Below are positions 45,156 through 58,584 of a DNA stretch of 64,000 nt, piece by piece. Position 1 is the stretch's first letter; each line of letters begins with the position of its first letter. This DNA is from Stachybotrys elegans. Its lineage: Eukaryota; Ascomycota; Sordariomycetes; Hypocreales; Stachybotryaceae. The position numbers and the translations under genes are program-made. The notes under the pieces were generated by a model. That model had not been told where the DNA came from and made no database searches. It was given only the letters and a program-made list of their open reading frames with translations. Where the stretch lies: the NCBI GenBank assembly GCA_020746835.1, contig JAGPNK010000007.1:558001-622000 (forward strand). Direction: 5' to 3'.

Positions 45156-46949
45156 TTAGAAAACGGTGCCGTCGCTATCGATCAGGATAGGGGGCTCCTT
45201 GGTGTTGGGACGGTGAATCTCCGCGAGTTCACGGCCGCCCTGCACTCAGTCAGCGGTCTATCTCAAGTGGAAACAGAAAACTGAAGCTTACCTTCCAACT
45301 GCCAGCTTCTAACAATTGAGCCAGAGTCATCTCATGGCCAGCCAAGTCCTTGCGAAGTGACTTGTTCACCTCAATACACAGCGCATCCAGGAGACCGACT
45401 GTAACTGCTCTCCACTCCACAATGACGTCGTCGGAGGGTTCAAACATGGGAGCAACCTCAATGCCCTTGCCGCCTGTCCTCTTTGCATGCTCGGCGTAAG
45501 TCTTGAGGCCTCGCTCCACGTCCTGGCTCTTGAGAGTCAAAACGCCCATGTCCACAAAGAGTCCGCCGTTGCGATATTCAGGGAGACCAGTGAGAAGCTC
45601 GGTTCCAGCAAAATGCATGTTCAGCAGGGACTGCATCGGTTGCATAAGTGAGTATGTTAGCCACTGCGTCAGCTTGTGGAACGGCACAATCGTTTCCCAA
45701 GAGCTCTTCGACGGCATGGACGTGCAGGGCCAAGCATCTCCGAGGGGAACACCGTTGACGGCGGTACGAGAGGGCCAGATGGGCGTCAAGCCGTCCGTAA
45801 GGACATCCCACAGCACCGTAATCGGTACGATAAGGACAGATTGTGCCTGAGTTGATGGATGTGAGAGAATGTAGTCTGCATTTTTGTTAGTTCGTGGATC
45901 GGCCAAGGAGTACTGGGCCACCAACCTATCATGTTTCCGGGACGGCCATCCTTGCCAAAATATTCTGGCTTCATGTGGATAGCATTGGCAAGGTTGAGTA
46001 GAAGCTGCGCCCGGCCCTCCAGACCAGCTAATTCGTTACCGGGACGCGACTGAACACCGGCCGCGAGCTGCTCCAACGTCAAAGACTGCAGACCCTTCTT
46101 ATCAACCTGGCACTTGTTGCTGGGGTTGCTCGAGAAGAGACCCTGATGAGGTCAGCGCAGTTCGGCAGAAAAAAATTGCGGATGGGGCAAAACCTACCGA
46201 TTTGTACATTTCCAAACTAGCAATCGCAAGGCCCTCCGATCGCCTGTAGACACGGCCATTCTCATTGCTCTTGTAACTCCACTGGGTTCCGGCGCCGGCA
46301 TCTAGGAGAACGCTGACAAGAAAAAGGTCGACAAGCCGGCGGCATCGTTCAGTGTTGTCGATCTCGGATGGCCAGGTGGATAGGAGCTGGGATACTCTGT
46401 CGCGACCGCCGACGGAGAAGTGTTGATGCCGTCCATGTGGCGGTATACTCGTGAAAGGTGCGTCATAGTCTCTCTATAATTATCAGATTGGAAGGTTAGC
46501 AAAAAACTCGTCATTTAACACTTGATCGCCAAATGCAAAAGGCCATTCATGACAATCCGGCAATATTGCCAAACGAAAAGTGGACGGCATACCTTTATCA
46601 GTCCTGAGACGAAGGTGACAACGTCATTCAGCTTTCCCATGTCCACGTCAAAGTGCCTCAGCTCATTGCGCAACGCCTTGTCATATACAAGTCGACTCCG
46701 CTCCCTTACGGCACCGAGGCTTCGCAGGTAGCCAGCAGGATCCAGCTGCGGATCAGGAGGCCTAGGAAGATCGATTCGAGGGATCTTGACGGGCGACATT
46801 GGTGACTTGGGGTTTCCCGTGAAGCTGCTAGCCGAGGTTCGGTTCATGACGGCTCTCGACGTGCTCGAATTGACGCTTGCTGACGAGTTGGACGTGCCGA
46901 TAGACTGGTCCGTCCTCGCAGTCTTGTCTCTCCTGGAAAAGACACCCAT
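45156..46949 (-). CDS. URC4: Uracil catabolism protein Urc4 (DUF1688)
   Basis: Five exons (46949-46593, 46473-46198, 46142-45926, 45875-45292, 45239-45156), with introns of 119, 55, 50 and 52 nt, encode 505 residues. Urc4 is needed for the URC pathway, which uses uracil as a nitrogen source in Lachancea kluyveri; its chemistry remains unsettled. DUF1688 signatures are plain: PAGYLRSLGAVRERS at the start of the domain, DRVSQLLSTWPSE, ESFG-like YFGKDGRPGNMI, VLTDGLTPIWPSRTAVNG, LGDAWPC, VPFHKLTQWLTYSLMQPMQ and LTGLPEYRNGGLFVD. A Ser/Thr-rich N-terminus of about 80 residues precedes it. The ATG at 46949 has a strong context and lies where the family begins; open frame continues upstream without likeness to the family. 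The final exon codes GGRELAEIHRPNTKEPPILID. Confidence 0.92.
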
Positions 46950-49900
46950 CGTGGCTGATTGGCAAGAGAGGGACGAGCCTCTCGTGATTCTGCGGGCTTG
47001 TCCGCTCCGTGTCTCACACAGTTGCTCGCGGTAAGTCGCGAATGGTGGGGCAGTCGAGCCAATGCGGTCGATGTCCGTGAGGCAGCGACTCACGTTGTCG
47101 AAGAGCAGAGAAGCCGATGCGCACAATATGGCAGAGGCCTGTAGATGCTTGGGGGAGAGAGGCGGCGACGATGTGATCAAGCAGCAAAAGCCTTGGCAAA
47201 GGAAAGATGTATCTCGAAAGAAATTCGTCTGGTTGGCAGGTTGGGATGGCAGGAAAGCCAGGAGCCATGGCTTTTGAGGAATAGACGGCTAAACGACACC
47301 CTAGCTGGGCCCCTTCGACAGGGCCTCGACAGGGGGGAGACAGGCACCCACAGGCTAAGCGGATCCAGTGGGTAAGCTTAGTACCGATGGAGAAGAAACA
47401 AGGACTGGCGCACGAACCGCCTCGGGGCACTAACGTGGTACCAGGCTGTCGATCCGGAAGCGTAGTGGTACATGATGGTTGGGATGGCGCGGTAAGGCCA
47501 CCACGAGGTACAGGCTCCCGGGAGCACAGGACAGCAAGCACGCATGCACAGAGCAGCAGTCCATCTTTTGACACCCATCTTGTCCCCCAAAGTAGCAGGT
47601 GGGCAGGCGTGGATTTTAAACCAAGCACGGCCGAGTCGATACAGTAGCCCGAAGTCCATAGGCCATCATATTATGGGTAGCTGAGACGCATTTGCTGAGT
47701 GAGCCCTCATCACATGCCGGCACACTGGTCTCGGCCGCGAGGTATTGAAGACTGTGCTTGCCATAAGTAAGTATCTGGGGGACGGTCCCATGCTTGTGGC
47801 AGCACAAAAGTATCTAGAGCCCACGATTAGTGGCTCTGAATGTGCTAGTGAAGGCTGGCGTCGGAGGACGAGTCATGGGCCAAGAAGCAGCGATGCTTGA
47901 AGAATTGTATGCTCCATTGCCAGTAGGCTGATCAACCAGCCACTGAGTCGACTCGAGTAAGGCAACGAGGCAAGCCCGGCACCTGTGCTTGCGAATCAGC
48001 TGTGTTCACCTGGGTCAGCGGGTGACTAGACCAACTGGCTTCTGTCCACATCCGCCATCTTTTTTTTTTTCTTTTTCTTTTTTACAGGGCCGTAGGGAGG
48101 AGGTCAAGACCCAATAGTGCAGGTAACGCGGCTGGCGCTTGTACGAAGCAGCCACGGGAGGCGCTTCAGCGAGTCTGTGCGCAAGGTAGGCATCGAGCAA
48201 CCGCCGTCCGGGGAGGGATGAATCGCTTCGATCCAGATCAGGGGCGACGGACGGCGCAAGGCCCAGGGGATGATAGAACCATCAACAGCGCATCCAGGCA
48301 GTAGTTGCCAGTGGTGCGGCGAGCGGCTGCGTGGACGATCATGCCAGCACTGATGGCAGGCTATTACGAGCGGCGATCATTGTCGGAATCAGTGCCAGTG
48401 CCAGCGCCAGCGCCAATACCAGTGTCGTCTGTAGGAGTTGAATTGTTCCTCCCCATGGTGATGTTGGTGTGCGAGTATGTACGAGCGGATGCGAGTGAGC
48501 AGGGGAGCAAGGAGCAAGGAGCATGGAGCACCAGTCGGAGTCGGAGGAGCGCCAAGGTGATAGGGAATTCCGGGGTGGATCGGATATTTGCTCCAATATT
48601 TTGCTTATTGGTGAGGAACCAAAGTCCCCTCGTGGCCGATGGGGACAGAACCTGTCCATTCAGGGGCACGCACCTGCCAATTCTTAGGTACTTCCGGACT
48701 GACCTCACTCATCGAACTCCCGCACTTGCTACCACCTGGGGTGCTTCCTTCCAGCTAGGGTGTTGGAGTGGGTGGAGGGACCTCCTAACTACTACTCAGG
48801 ACGGAGTATGTACCTACCTACTCCAACGGAGCTCTCGTACTAAAAGGGCACGCACCTTCCCTGGCGGGGTAGAGATATGTACTCTACCGAGGCAGGTACC
48901 CAACCACTGTACCTGATTGAGGGCTGTCAAGCTGCCACATCACCATGGATAATCTTCCATTGCATGTTCCATCGTCCAGCACTTGCATAGTAGGCATGCA
49001 CACCACGTCCGTTCGCCGCACTTGGCCCGCACAAATGCTCGAGTAAGGCACCTCACCGCATTCACCATACGACGTGCACTGGTTGTGGACCTGGAGTTTA
49101 CCGGCAGTGCAAGGAGAAGTTGGAGAATGCAACAAGTACAACCAGAGCCTGGGTAGGATTCCATTCGCTTTCTAGGCCACATGGCTCGGCAGACCCAATT
49201 CTATAAGTACATACTTATGGCAAGCTCCAATCTTTGGGAGTGCCTTATGCGATTGCGATGGATGCTACGAAGATATAACCACGACCTTTGCCGTGGCATG
49301 GCCAGACCGGCTCCCCGTACTCGCCGTGTTGTATTCCATCAACAAGACCCCAGCCAGTGAGGGAAAGTGGACATGGCGCCATGACGGTAGCTGCGGAAAA
49401 CCCTTCTAAAAGTGGTCGTCGCCTCAAGCAATCTACGGATCCGTACGGAGCACCATTCAAACGAGACGAGACGACTCGCGACCAACTACCCAAGGATGGG
49501 AAACGCAGCACCAGGTCCCCCCGGGACAGCTCCAATGTGCCGTGGTTGGAGACCATGAGCAGCAATTTAGGAGCTATGAGCTTCAACAAGCCCCTGATCC
49601 TGGTACCGGGAAGCTTCCATCCCCTGCTAGCAAATTCAGTCAACCAGGGTCTAACCTGCGGGACTGATCGGGGGAGGGGTGGACAGACACAAGACACCTG
49701 AGTACCCGAGGTACTTAAGGCAGTTGAGCCCCTGGGCCTGCGAGTCAGTTGGCGGCTGGCGCAACGACCGTTACCGACTGCTGGGGAGCGCAATTGTAGC
49801 AGTCAGCACGAGTGTCCTCTATATGTACGTTGTCCTCGGCAAGCCACCACCCCGTTATCGATATATAATGTGCTACTTCTCCTGGGGGGTCTGAGCCACC

Positions 49901-52900
49901 TGCAAGAAACAGCTGAACATGCAGCTTGCTCTACTGGCGAGAAATGGCAAGCACCTCGGAGTGGTACACAGTAGCGTATCGTGGCGGACGTGGTACGGAT
50001 ACATTTTGGGTGAACTCGATCCACCCCTTTGCATACTTGTTGGCGAGCAGCATGCCTTCAGGGATCAACTAATTCCACTATGGCAGCACTCGGCAAGCCA
50101 CGCGAGCAGGACAAAACAGTGGCCGTCTACTGATTAATGGACACGTCTTGGGACATTCTTGCGGCTTCCATGCATTCCCCAAGAGCGGGGTTTGAGCCGT
50201 CAAAGTGCCTAACCAAAACGCGCCACAGCATTGGGTACATACTAACAGTCGAGTCGTCTGTTGTACATAATCTGCAGTGAGAAACGCTGCCGCCCAGACC
50301 CTCTGGCTGGGTTCAATGGAGATGGAGATGGAGATACCCTATCTATGGGATTCTCCATCAGATCAATGTCTGGGCATCTGAGCATCTGGACATCGGGCAT
50401 CTGTGCGCACGTTCGACGTACGCTCGACTCAGTTCTCGCCTCGACCCGTTATCTGACAGCAACTATACCTTGATCTCTTAGCTCATCTTCCAACGCTGAA
50501 TCTCTAGCGCCGTCGCTAAGGCCCATCGCCCAATTCATAAATCGATTCAAGCTGGGGCCTTGGCAAGAAGCAGGGTCCGCTGCCAAACGTGATGCCATAC
50601 ATACACGGAATACCCGGTACAGAATCTGTTGTGTGTATGCCGCATGCCTGCCATGGTCTCACAGCACGCCTGAACAGGCCGTAATGAGGCCGTAACAAAG
50701 GCCCAGTTCCCTCGGGCTTCTTCCATCATGCATTGTTAGGAAGACTTTTGGACAAGATGGTCTGGATCCATGGGATTTGGTGGCCCACAAACTGTATGTT
50801 CTCGAGTCGGTTACCCACCTCGCGAGATCAAATAATACGCCAGCTTCTCCTAGGCGCGAGCTCGTCGCTCGTTCTAACGTCCCGTCTAGCAACACATCTC
50901 CTGGCGCCCCCCCTCCCTCAGACCTTTCCGGTCGTTTTCCAGGGCACCTGAGCAGCTGCTAGATGCATCCAACTTGCCAAGTACCAGGGGCTTGCTGGCA
51001 CTAATGACATGTTGCTCACATTGTTGGCATCGTGTCGATCCCAACTTCCAGGCCTTGGTCACATTTTGCCGATCGATGGGTGCCACACTTGCTGTTGAGA
51101 AGAAACTGAGCCCAGACCGACGAATTGATCTTGGACCTTAATCGCGACACCAGCAATGGTATTACTTGTCGGAATTTGAGCTAGCCTGCCCGTCCACTGT
51201 GGAAGGCAGTGGTTGCAGGATGTCAACCGGTGGCGATCATCGTCGGCTGGGGTCTCAAGGTCTGTGCTGTTGACGCGGGGAAACCCCATTGTGATTTTCC
51301 ATGTCAATAAGGATAGCATTTAATCATTCCCCATCCCTTGAAAGAAGGTTTGCCTTATTCGGGTCAGCACCGATGTTTCCAAGTTACTCATCATCAGATA
51401 ACAAGCGCGGGTCTTGTCCCAGTCGCTGTCAGCCAGACAGAACTTAATTCCTGATCAGTTATTTATTGTTGACGGATCAAGGAGTTACTAAAACTTGTTA
51501 TCGGGCCAGAGAAGACTTGTCCACGGAATGCAGTCGCTTTCGATGGTATCGTGAGCCCCTTATTCAAGTATCCAAAACCCGGGCATCCATCTAACTGGGT
51601 CTGCGGGCAGATCGTTGTCATGAGGACGATAGGTGCGACATCTGCAACAATGCCAAGCAGAAGCAATGCCCGGTCGTATTCGGGGAGCCCTTCCGGCCAG
51701 TCCCGCTCATTGTATTGGTCGCGGTTCCTGTATGATGACGTCTTGGAGCGCTTTGACGACGTCGTGCATGGTTAGGTATACAGCCACAGGCGGCTTGGTC
51801 TTTCAGGCTAGAGCCAATCGTGGGAAGCCGTCTGCAACTATCGGGTCGCCCCCGTCCCTATATCTACAAAGTGATTAGGCCAGCGGGTGCCTTCAGATTT
51901 TTTTTTCTCGATTTGCTCTTGAATCATTTCAAACACAGCAAGCCCGCTAAGAAAAGCGGCCAATAAGCTTTAGTCCTGGCCGAACTATGTGCTTGCATGT
52001 CTTTTTTTTCTTTTTTCTTTCTTCTTTCTTTCTTCTCGGGCTAGTTCTTTGATAAATCGACCTTAGCCTTTCGTTTTCTTGACTAAAGCCGTGCACAATA
52101 GTTCTGCTTATTACGAGTTCGGAGTTCTGGAGGTTGCCACTTCGCTTCAAGAACAACGGCAATGTATGGGTCGACAACTAATCTCCTGGGCGAAGGAAAC
52201 TATCGAGGGTTGGATAGGGCGGCTGACCTGCAGCAGGGTAATAACAGTAAATGTGAGTTCAAACCTTGGCGCCATATCTGGCATAGTGAACTTTGGAGAG
52301 TATATTGTATTGCCTCCTTGCTTTGCCCTTTATCTGTTCTCGCATCGACTTTGTACCATGTTTGTTTCGTAAGCGTAAACCGTATTCGAATTTTTTTGTA
52401 TCTGTTATCCGATAGATGGTTGTTTCGAAGCTGTTGTGCATTGCCACTCCGTAGTTACGCAACGGGCAAGCCGAGTCTATTGTGTGGCAAATATTGGCGC
52501 ATAATCGTCCACGAGGCAGATTCGCCCACGATGCAGATGAATGATTTCCGCGGGGGACGGTGGCGACCTGACGAGGCGATAAACGGGCTGTATAACTTCT
52601 TGTCCTACGGGTTTCTTCTTAATTGGTTTTTCGTTTTGTGCTTTTACCTCGACGTGGCGAGATCGATGATGGTTCCGTGACGCCTAGGCAGCCGATGCAT
52701 CGAAAGGATCTGCAAACTGGTGCCAAAACAGACACTCGGGACTACGAGTCGTAGAGATGTCATGCCTTGGGATCGTGATTTCTTTGGCCCCACGACATGC
52801 AGACCAGGCTGCATTGGACCTGGCAGAGGAGAACTTGCCACTCCATCCATCTGGTTACGTAGGAATGTTCAGCTCTCTAGAGTCGTTGCATGGCTCGGAC

Positions 52901-54661
52901 ATGGTGTTTATGACGTGTATCGAGGCTATTGAAAGTCGGTCGGTAGTCTAGATCCGTCGAGACACGGGTGCTGTCGGTTACGAAGCAGGGATGAGATGTT
53001 TCGGCGAGGGTGTAAGACAAGCTGGTCACTGTCCGCGGAGAAACGGGCTTTGCGTAGAGAACAATTCCATGTGTATTCGTATTCTTTTGGTGCATTCGAG
53101 GAGTTTTCGGTACGGCTGCGAATGATTCGATAGGTTCGGTAGCGCGACGAAGGGGATAGGGGACGAGGGGGACGACGCGAGTTGGGGGAAACCTTCCGAA
53201 GGCATCCTCAGAAGAGCGGACAGAGGATGCCAGATATTCTCCCCTGAGACACTGAAATGATGTCTTGATCAACGACGGGCAACAGGGATATGAGTTTGGT
53301 GGCATTGGGTTCAGTTTGCAAACAGGGGGGCGGTTGGCCATTTCACCTTAAACTACGCGTCTGCCGAGCACCCTCCACAACGTGGGCGCCAACTAGGCCC
53401 TGAGAAAAGCCCGAGGGTAAGGCATCTCCGCGGCAGCTATGGTTCCAGGTGCCTGTGCCCACATAATGCCAATGGGGGAGCTGGTGAGGGTTAGATCACG
53501 TCTATGCTCCTTGACATCATCATGCCCTCATGATGAGCCACTCCATATTTTCGCCCCGGGCGCTTGATAATCAAAAAGAAGAGCCGTCATTGCCGAAGAA
53601 GCACTCTTCGCTCCTTCACGAAACCTCTGGAGCTCGGAAACACCCCATGTTATACACGCCACAATGCGTCCGTCATGAGCCTTGGCGGTCTAGACTTTGG
53701 CAACCCTTTTGCCTTCCGCGTGTGTCTTGCGCCCAAAATAAGCTTGATTCGATCCAACGGGCGGCTGGAGTTGTGGTACGGGGCACCCCTCCTCCCTGGC
53801 CCCCTTTGATGCACGATGAAAGGGTTTGGACGATCCAGAAGTTCTAGACGGCCCGCAGAGCGCTACAGAGACGGATTGATCCTCCTTGATGGCCCGAGCA
53901 TTCGCCAAGCTGTAGAACGAGTATCCTCTTTTCCCCCTCCAAAAGTCCAAATTTGTGTCTTGCCCCAAGTTGGGATATAATTTGCGTCTCCTTTAGTCCT
54001 TTGTGGGAAGGGATGATACCAGGGGGTGGAGAGTGACTGGTTACAAATTTTGCTTTTTGTTTTATTTTCTATGTCTCTGGGATGTACGTAGCTCAGGCAC
54101 GGAGTACTTCTCCGGAGCCATGGCCTGCTGGTGTCCTGGGTTTTACTTTTTTTTATTTCTTTTTTTTATTGCCAGCTTACGGGAAGTTTGCTCCGGATGA
54201 ACAGCGAGGGGGGTGGAACGTGGGACAGCCGGGCATATCTCCTCTGCTGGCCCAAGCCCTCGGGGCTCAGACAAGTGCATGGGATGCTTCTCGATCCCTC
54301 ACCGTTGGATTTGCTTCCCCTGCACTGGGCTACCCTATGTCGACCCAATCCAGCACTACCTTGGCCATACGCCACGCACGGAAACCAGGGACGAGGTTCT
54401 AAGCACCGTATTTATCTCACGGCAACCATCACGGCAACAGGAGCCAGTGTGCTGATCCGTCCACAAGGGGGGGTGGTGGGATGGGAAGACTACTTGCATC
54501 TTCCCTCACCTAAACTTTGCCCGGCTGTTATTCACGTTCCTGTTCTTGTTCTTATCCAAAGGAATCCCGCCAACACATTCCAGCACGGCTTGGAGCTCCC
54601 ATATACCGGCTGTTCGTAACACAGCCAAGTCCTTTCCCCTCGGGAAGGCGGCCCGCCCATC
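46950..54661. other. 7.7 kb gene-poor region between URC4 and a Zn2Cys6 regulator
   Basis: No protein-coding gene could be supported on either strand over 7.7 kb, by far the largest gap here. Open frames up to about 200 codons (for example 48305-48916 + and 49245-49793 -) have translations without domain-like texture. I saw no transposon coding remains, terminal repeats or obvious C-to-T repeat-induced mutation. Minor features are T-runs at 48059-48083 and 52007-52035, short GTACCTAC/TACTCC motifs near 48805-48825, and GGAGAT repeats at 50318-50334. It contains the upstream regions of both divergent flanking genes and could host non-coding RNA. Confidence 0.5.
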
Positions 54662-57409
54662 ATGAGTTCGGATCCGAGTAGCACCGGCAGCTTCAGACCT
54701 CCCGTCTTACGTCCCCTCCAAGCAGCTCCCATCCCCGAGAAGAGGTCGTTGGCCTCTGCACATCAACCGCAGCATGGCCCAATCAGCCCGATCGAGACGC
54801 TCCCAGCCAGGCGTCGGCAGCCCGCCGTGGCAGCATGTCTGCCCTGCCGCCGTCGAAAGTCCAGAGTAAGACTGTTTCTCCATTTTGCCCTCCCCCGCCC
54901 CTCTCCATGGATGACGACAGCCTCTTGTTTGCGGGTGCATCCTACAGCCCGGACCGCGTAACTGATGGGGTCTTTCCCTCTTCGTCTCTCAGTGTTCCGC
55001 CGAGCGGCCGAAGTGTCAAACGTGCATTCTACGAAGGTCAAGCTGCGAGTACGACGGAGAGCCGTCAGAGACGCCCGCGCAGACGGCCAAGCGCAAGATC
55101 ACGGAGTTCCAGGACATCATGGACCCCCGGCACAGGACCGCCTGGGAGATCTTGAAGCTCGTTGGTGCGTGGCCCGAGAGGCAGGGCGACGAGGCGCTGC
55201 TGAGGCTCAAGCTTGGCGTCAGCCCCCCGGCCGTGCTGGATTATCTACTCAACGAGTACAGGCTTGTGCACCTTGCGCTGAGGCCCGACCCGCAGATCTG
55301 CTTTGAATTTCCGTACGAAAAGTCCATCCCCGAGTACCTGTGCGTGGGCCAAAACAAGTATCTCGTCTCCAACATCTACAACTACTGCGTCCAGCAGAGC
55401 CGCAGAGCGTCGTCGTCATCGTTGCCGGCCGAGGAGGTGCGTAGCCAACCGGTTGATGCGCACATGAGCCCGTATGCCAGGCCGTACTACCTTGCCACCA
55501 TCTGCGATCCTCGCCTTGAACAGATACAACCCTCGAAGTGGACGTCGGTTAGCGGAGACGACCAGGTTATGCGCAGCATGCTTGTTAGATATTTTCAATA
55601 CGACTATCAGTGGAGCCCGACCTTTCAAAAAGACCACTTTCTGGACGATATGCTGGCCGGTAGGACTCGGTTCTGTTCGTCACTGCTTGTCAATGCTATT
55701 CTGGCCTTTGCGTCTGTAAGTGCCATCCATCACATGGGGATGCTAGCCGGGGTTATTTGGAGTATGGAGTTTATTTACATCTCTTCCATCTCCCTTCCCC
55801 CTTTCCTAGTTTCCGTTCCAATTCAACACCTCCTCTCCTTACCCCTCTTGATTCTTCCTACATGTTTAGACAAGTTACTCATAGTTGCAGCATACTTACA
55901 CAAGAGCCTCGGACCGTGCCGAGTTTTGGCAGCCGCACAACATTACGTACCGATTCCTCGCCGAGGCCAAGAGGCTCTGGGAGCTGGCCGCCGCCGCGCC
56001 GAAGCTAACCACGATCCAAGCCGGCCCGATCCTAACGTTGACGTATGTACTTTGTGGGGTCGACCAGCTAGGTTTACACTATACCAAGCAGGCCATCAGC
56101 ATGGCGAGGGCTCGCGGGCTCTTTGATGCTTCCTCAAGGCCAAGAGGTGGACGACGCCAGCCTGCCAGGGACTTTACGGCGTGGGCTCTGTTTACAATAC
56201 AAAGGTATGCTCTTGTGCTGCACCGCCTGATGTATTTCCGGCTCATCGCTTTTCAGCCAACTAAGCTGGGTCTTGTACGAGGGACCATTGATGCCGGAGC
56301 CGCCCCAGGTACCACTTCCAGACCCCTTGCAGGATGAGGGCTGGTATGGGGATTTCCGTGTCAAGTACGAACTGGATCCCATCCCGTACGCCTCCCACTT
56401 CCCACACCTATTCCGGTCCCACGCCAAACTGAGCATAATCCTCAACGCCGTGGCTTGGCGCTGCTTCCCTGGGCAAGGGCGCCGCACGGAATACTCGACA
56501 AAGCTGGCCCTGGAAGCTTTTCGGTCTCTGGTTGACTGGTATGACCAGCTCCCGAACTCACTCAAACCAGTTACGGTGTCTTTTCCGTCCCATCTCAAGC
56601 TGCAGTAAGTGCATTTTCTCTCATTGCCTTGTTATTGTTATGCATTGCTGGTATGGGGTTGTTGTCGTCTTGCACTGGAAGAAACATGCAGACTTGTAGT
56701 TGAAACCCCCTTCCGTCGCCCTGGTTCCTGATTTTTTTAATATATTTACCCCTTGTACATCCCCTTTTCTACTTGGGTTATCGAGTTGCTCACGCAAGAC
56801 AGCATGATGTACTGGGAGGCTGTCATCAGAATATTGACCCCGGTTGGGAACCCCGGGTCACCGCATGATGCAGCAGAATGGGATTTAGAGACATCAGCCA
56901 TGGAGAGCGTCTTCGAAGCCGTCACTTCCCTTGAAATGGTGATTCGGCTATACTATCTCCGCCACGGCTTCGCTATGCTCGATTCGTTCCTCTCCCACGC
57001 ACTGACAACACTGGCCAGCATCCGGCTCAACCACCTGAACAGTGTCAAGGACAAGCGCGATATGGACCCTCTGCTATCGACGGTAATCCTCGCCGGGTAT
57101 GGTTTAGAAAACCAGGGCCAAAGCTCGTTTGTGGCGCAGAGGCTCCTTCAAATCCTCAGGGGGGCTCTGCACTCCACTCACGGCAGCATCTTTGACAAGC
57201 ATGTCGAATTCAATTACACAAAGCTGGGTACCATGGACCCGAATATGGTGCGCTCCTCTCGGCCTGTCAACCTTGTCAACGTTGCCGAAGATCCGGATCC
57301 CCAGAGACTCAGCGTCATCCTTGCCCGCATCGAGGGCCTCGAGACTGACGACTCGTCCAACAACTCCGATGTGGAGGAGGAATCGCCCGCCGGGAGTACA
57401 GCTTCGTAG
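54662..57409 (+). CDS. Zn2Cys6 transcription factor with fungal_trans domain
   Basis: Five exons (54662-54865, 54993-55715, 55891-56204, 56257-56604, 56803-57409), with introns of 127, 175, 52 and 198 nt, join in frame to 731 residues. The binuclear zinc cluster is complete: C59-x2-C62-x6-C69-x6-C76-x2-C79-x6-C86, with the first intron falling between Arg68 and Cys69. No long coiled-coil linker is evident; the middle region (FWQPHNITYRFLAEAKRLW, MARARGLF, RDFTAWALFTIQ and LKLHMMYWEAVI) fits the fungal-specific regulatory domain. The C-terminus is acidic (LETDDSSNNSDVEEE). Longer introns 2 and 4 make the model less certain there. The target genes are unknown; its nearest recognised neighbour upstream is URC4. 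Confidence 0.85.
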
Positions 57410-58472
57410 TCGCGAGGCCAAAAAGACCCCAGGATCGCGACACATTGGGGATGGCTGGGACCAATTTGGTGCTGGTCATGGGTCATTTCTTCGAATCATG
57501 CGACTGATAATGGATCTGGGTACTGCCAGCCAGTTTGCTAGGAACGGCCAAGGATATCCTCAAGTATGTATGCGAATGAAATATTATCAATTTGGGTATC
57601 ACTATCGCCACACGGGACCTCTCTTTGCGTCGGCTTAGACCTCTCCATAGCTCTCTCCGCCGGCCTGGGCTCTGAGTTCTCGCAGGATGTCGTCGGGCGA
57701 TCTGTTGAGTTTTCTGATTTCCTCGCGGTCGTACCACTGGATGAAGAGGCCTACCAGAGACACGACCGGCGCAGGACCGAGCCAAGAATAATTTGTGACG
57801 CCCATGATTTCCAAGGGTGGACGATTTGCTGGAGGGACCGCTTTCGTGTGTGCGTGCGTACGTGCGCGTGCGCGTGTGTATTTGTTGGGTTGGTTTGCCC
57901 CTTATTATCGACTTGCTGTAGCCCGAGTTAGCCGCCAACTCGGGATGCCTCGGTCAATGACGCGCTTGCCTGTCGAGGGACTGACTGATTGACGAGGAAA
58001 ATTCAGATATGGTTCACGATTCAGACATGGCTTTCTTAGGGACGAAGGTTCTATTTGTACTCCCGATCGGCGCCTCCTTTCCCCTCTACTTGAATCGGGG
58101 GGTTTCCCAGACATTTACGTGGCTGAACGCTAAGAATAAGCATCGCCCAACCATTTAGCGGGATAGCGGGGGGATAAGGCGAGTCATATGTACGAACGAG
58201 ACTTTTATCTTACCACCTACCGAGATAGTGATGTGCCGAATGGTGTCATGTCGCCAGAGCCATGGTTCAGCGCCGTGCGGTCGTCCAAGACGGGCGGCAT
58301 TTCGACATGAAGTGGATGATTGCCAGGCACTATTGTGGGTGGGCAGATAAGCTGAGGCTGACTGGGAAATGCCGAGCCCTGATCAGCGTAGGGTTCATAG
58401 CCCAGATCATCGAAGCCCGTCAGCAACTCCACAAGCTCCGCAACGGCGCTGGCAACCCGGCGCCGGACGGCT
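57410..58472. other. Region between the Zn2Cys6 gene and tRNA-Lys
   Basis: About 1 kb with no supported gene. It includes the 3' UTR of the regulator and an alternating GTGC/GTGTGC purine-pyrimidine stretch at 57846-57882. Confidence 0.5.
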
Positions 58473-58556
58473 GCCCGGTTAGCTCAATCGGTAGAGCGTG
58501 AGACTCTTACGAGTACACACATCTCAAGGTTATGGGTTCGACCCCCATATCGGGCT
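58473..58556 (+). tRNA. tRNA-Lys (anticodon CTT) with an 11-nt intron
   Basis: The acceptor stem GCCCGGT (58473-58479) pairs with ATCGGGC (58549-58555), with one G-T wobble; position 58556 is the discriminator. D arm GCTC/GAGC, anticodon stem TGAGA (58499-58503)/TCTCA (58522-58526), anticodon CTT at 58506-58508, intron 58510-58520 one base 3' of the anticodon, and T arm ATGGG-TTCGACC-CCCAT all fit. The intron is removed by the SEN complex, whose Sen2 subunit is encoded in this window. The internal A box (TAGCTCAATCGG) and B box (GGTTCGACCCC) are intact, so it should be functional. Confidence 0.95.
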
Positions 58557-58584
58557 TAAATCCTTTCGTTACGACTGAGCATGA

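Noticed and set aside
48305..48916. A 203-codon plus-strand frame in the gene desert
   Set aside because: Translation lacks domain texture, starts within a (CCAGTG/CCAGCG) repeat, and has no splice or codon-bias support.
49245..49793. A 182-codon minus-strand frame in the gene desert
   Set aside because: Arg/Ser/Pro/Leu-rich chance frame without recognisable motifs or neighbouring exons.
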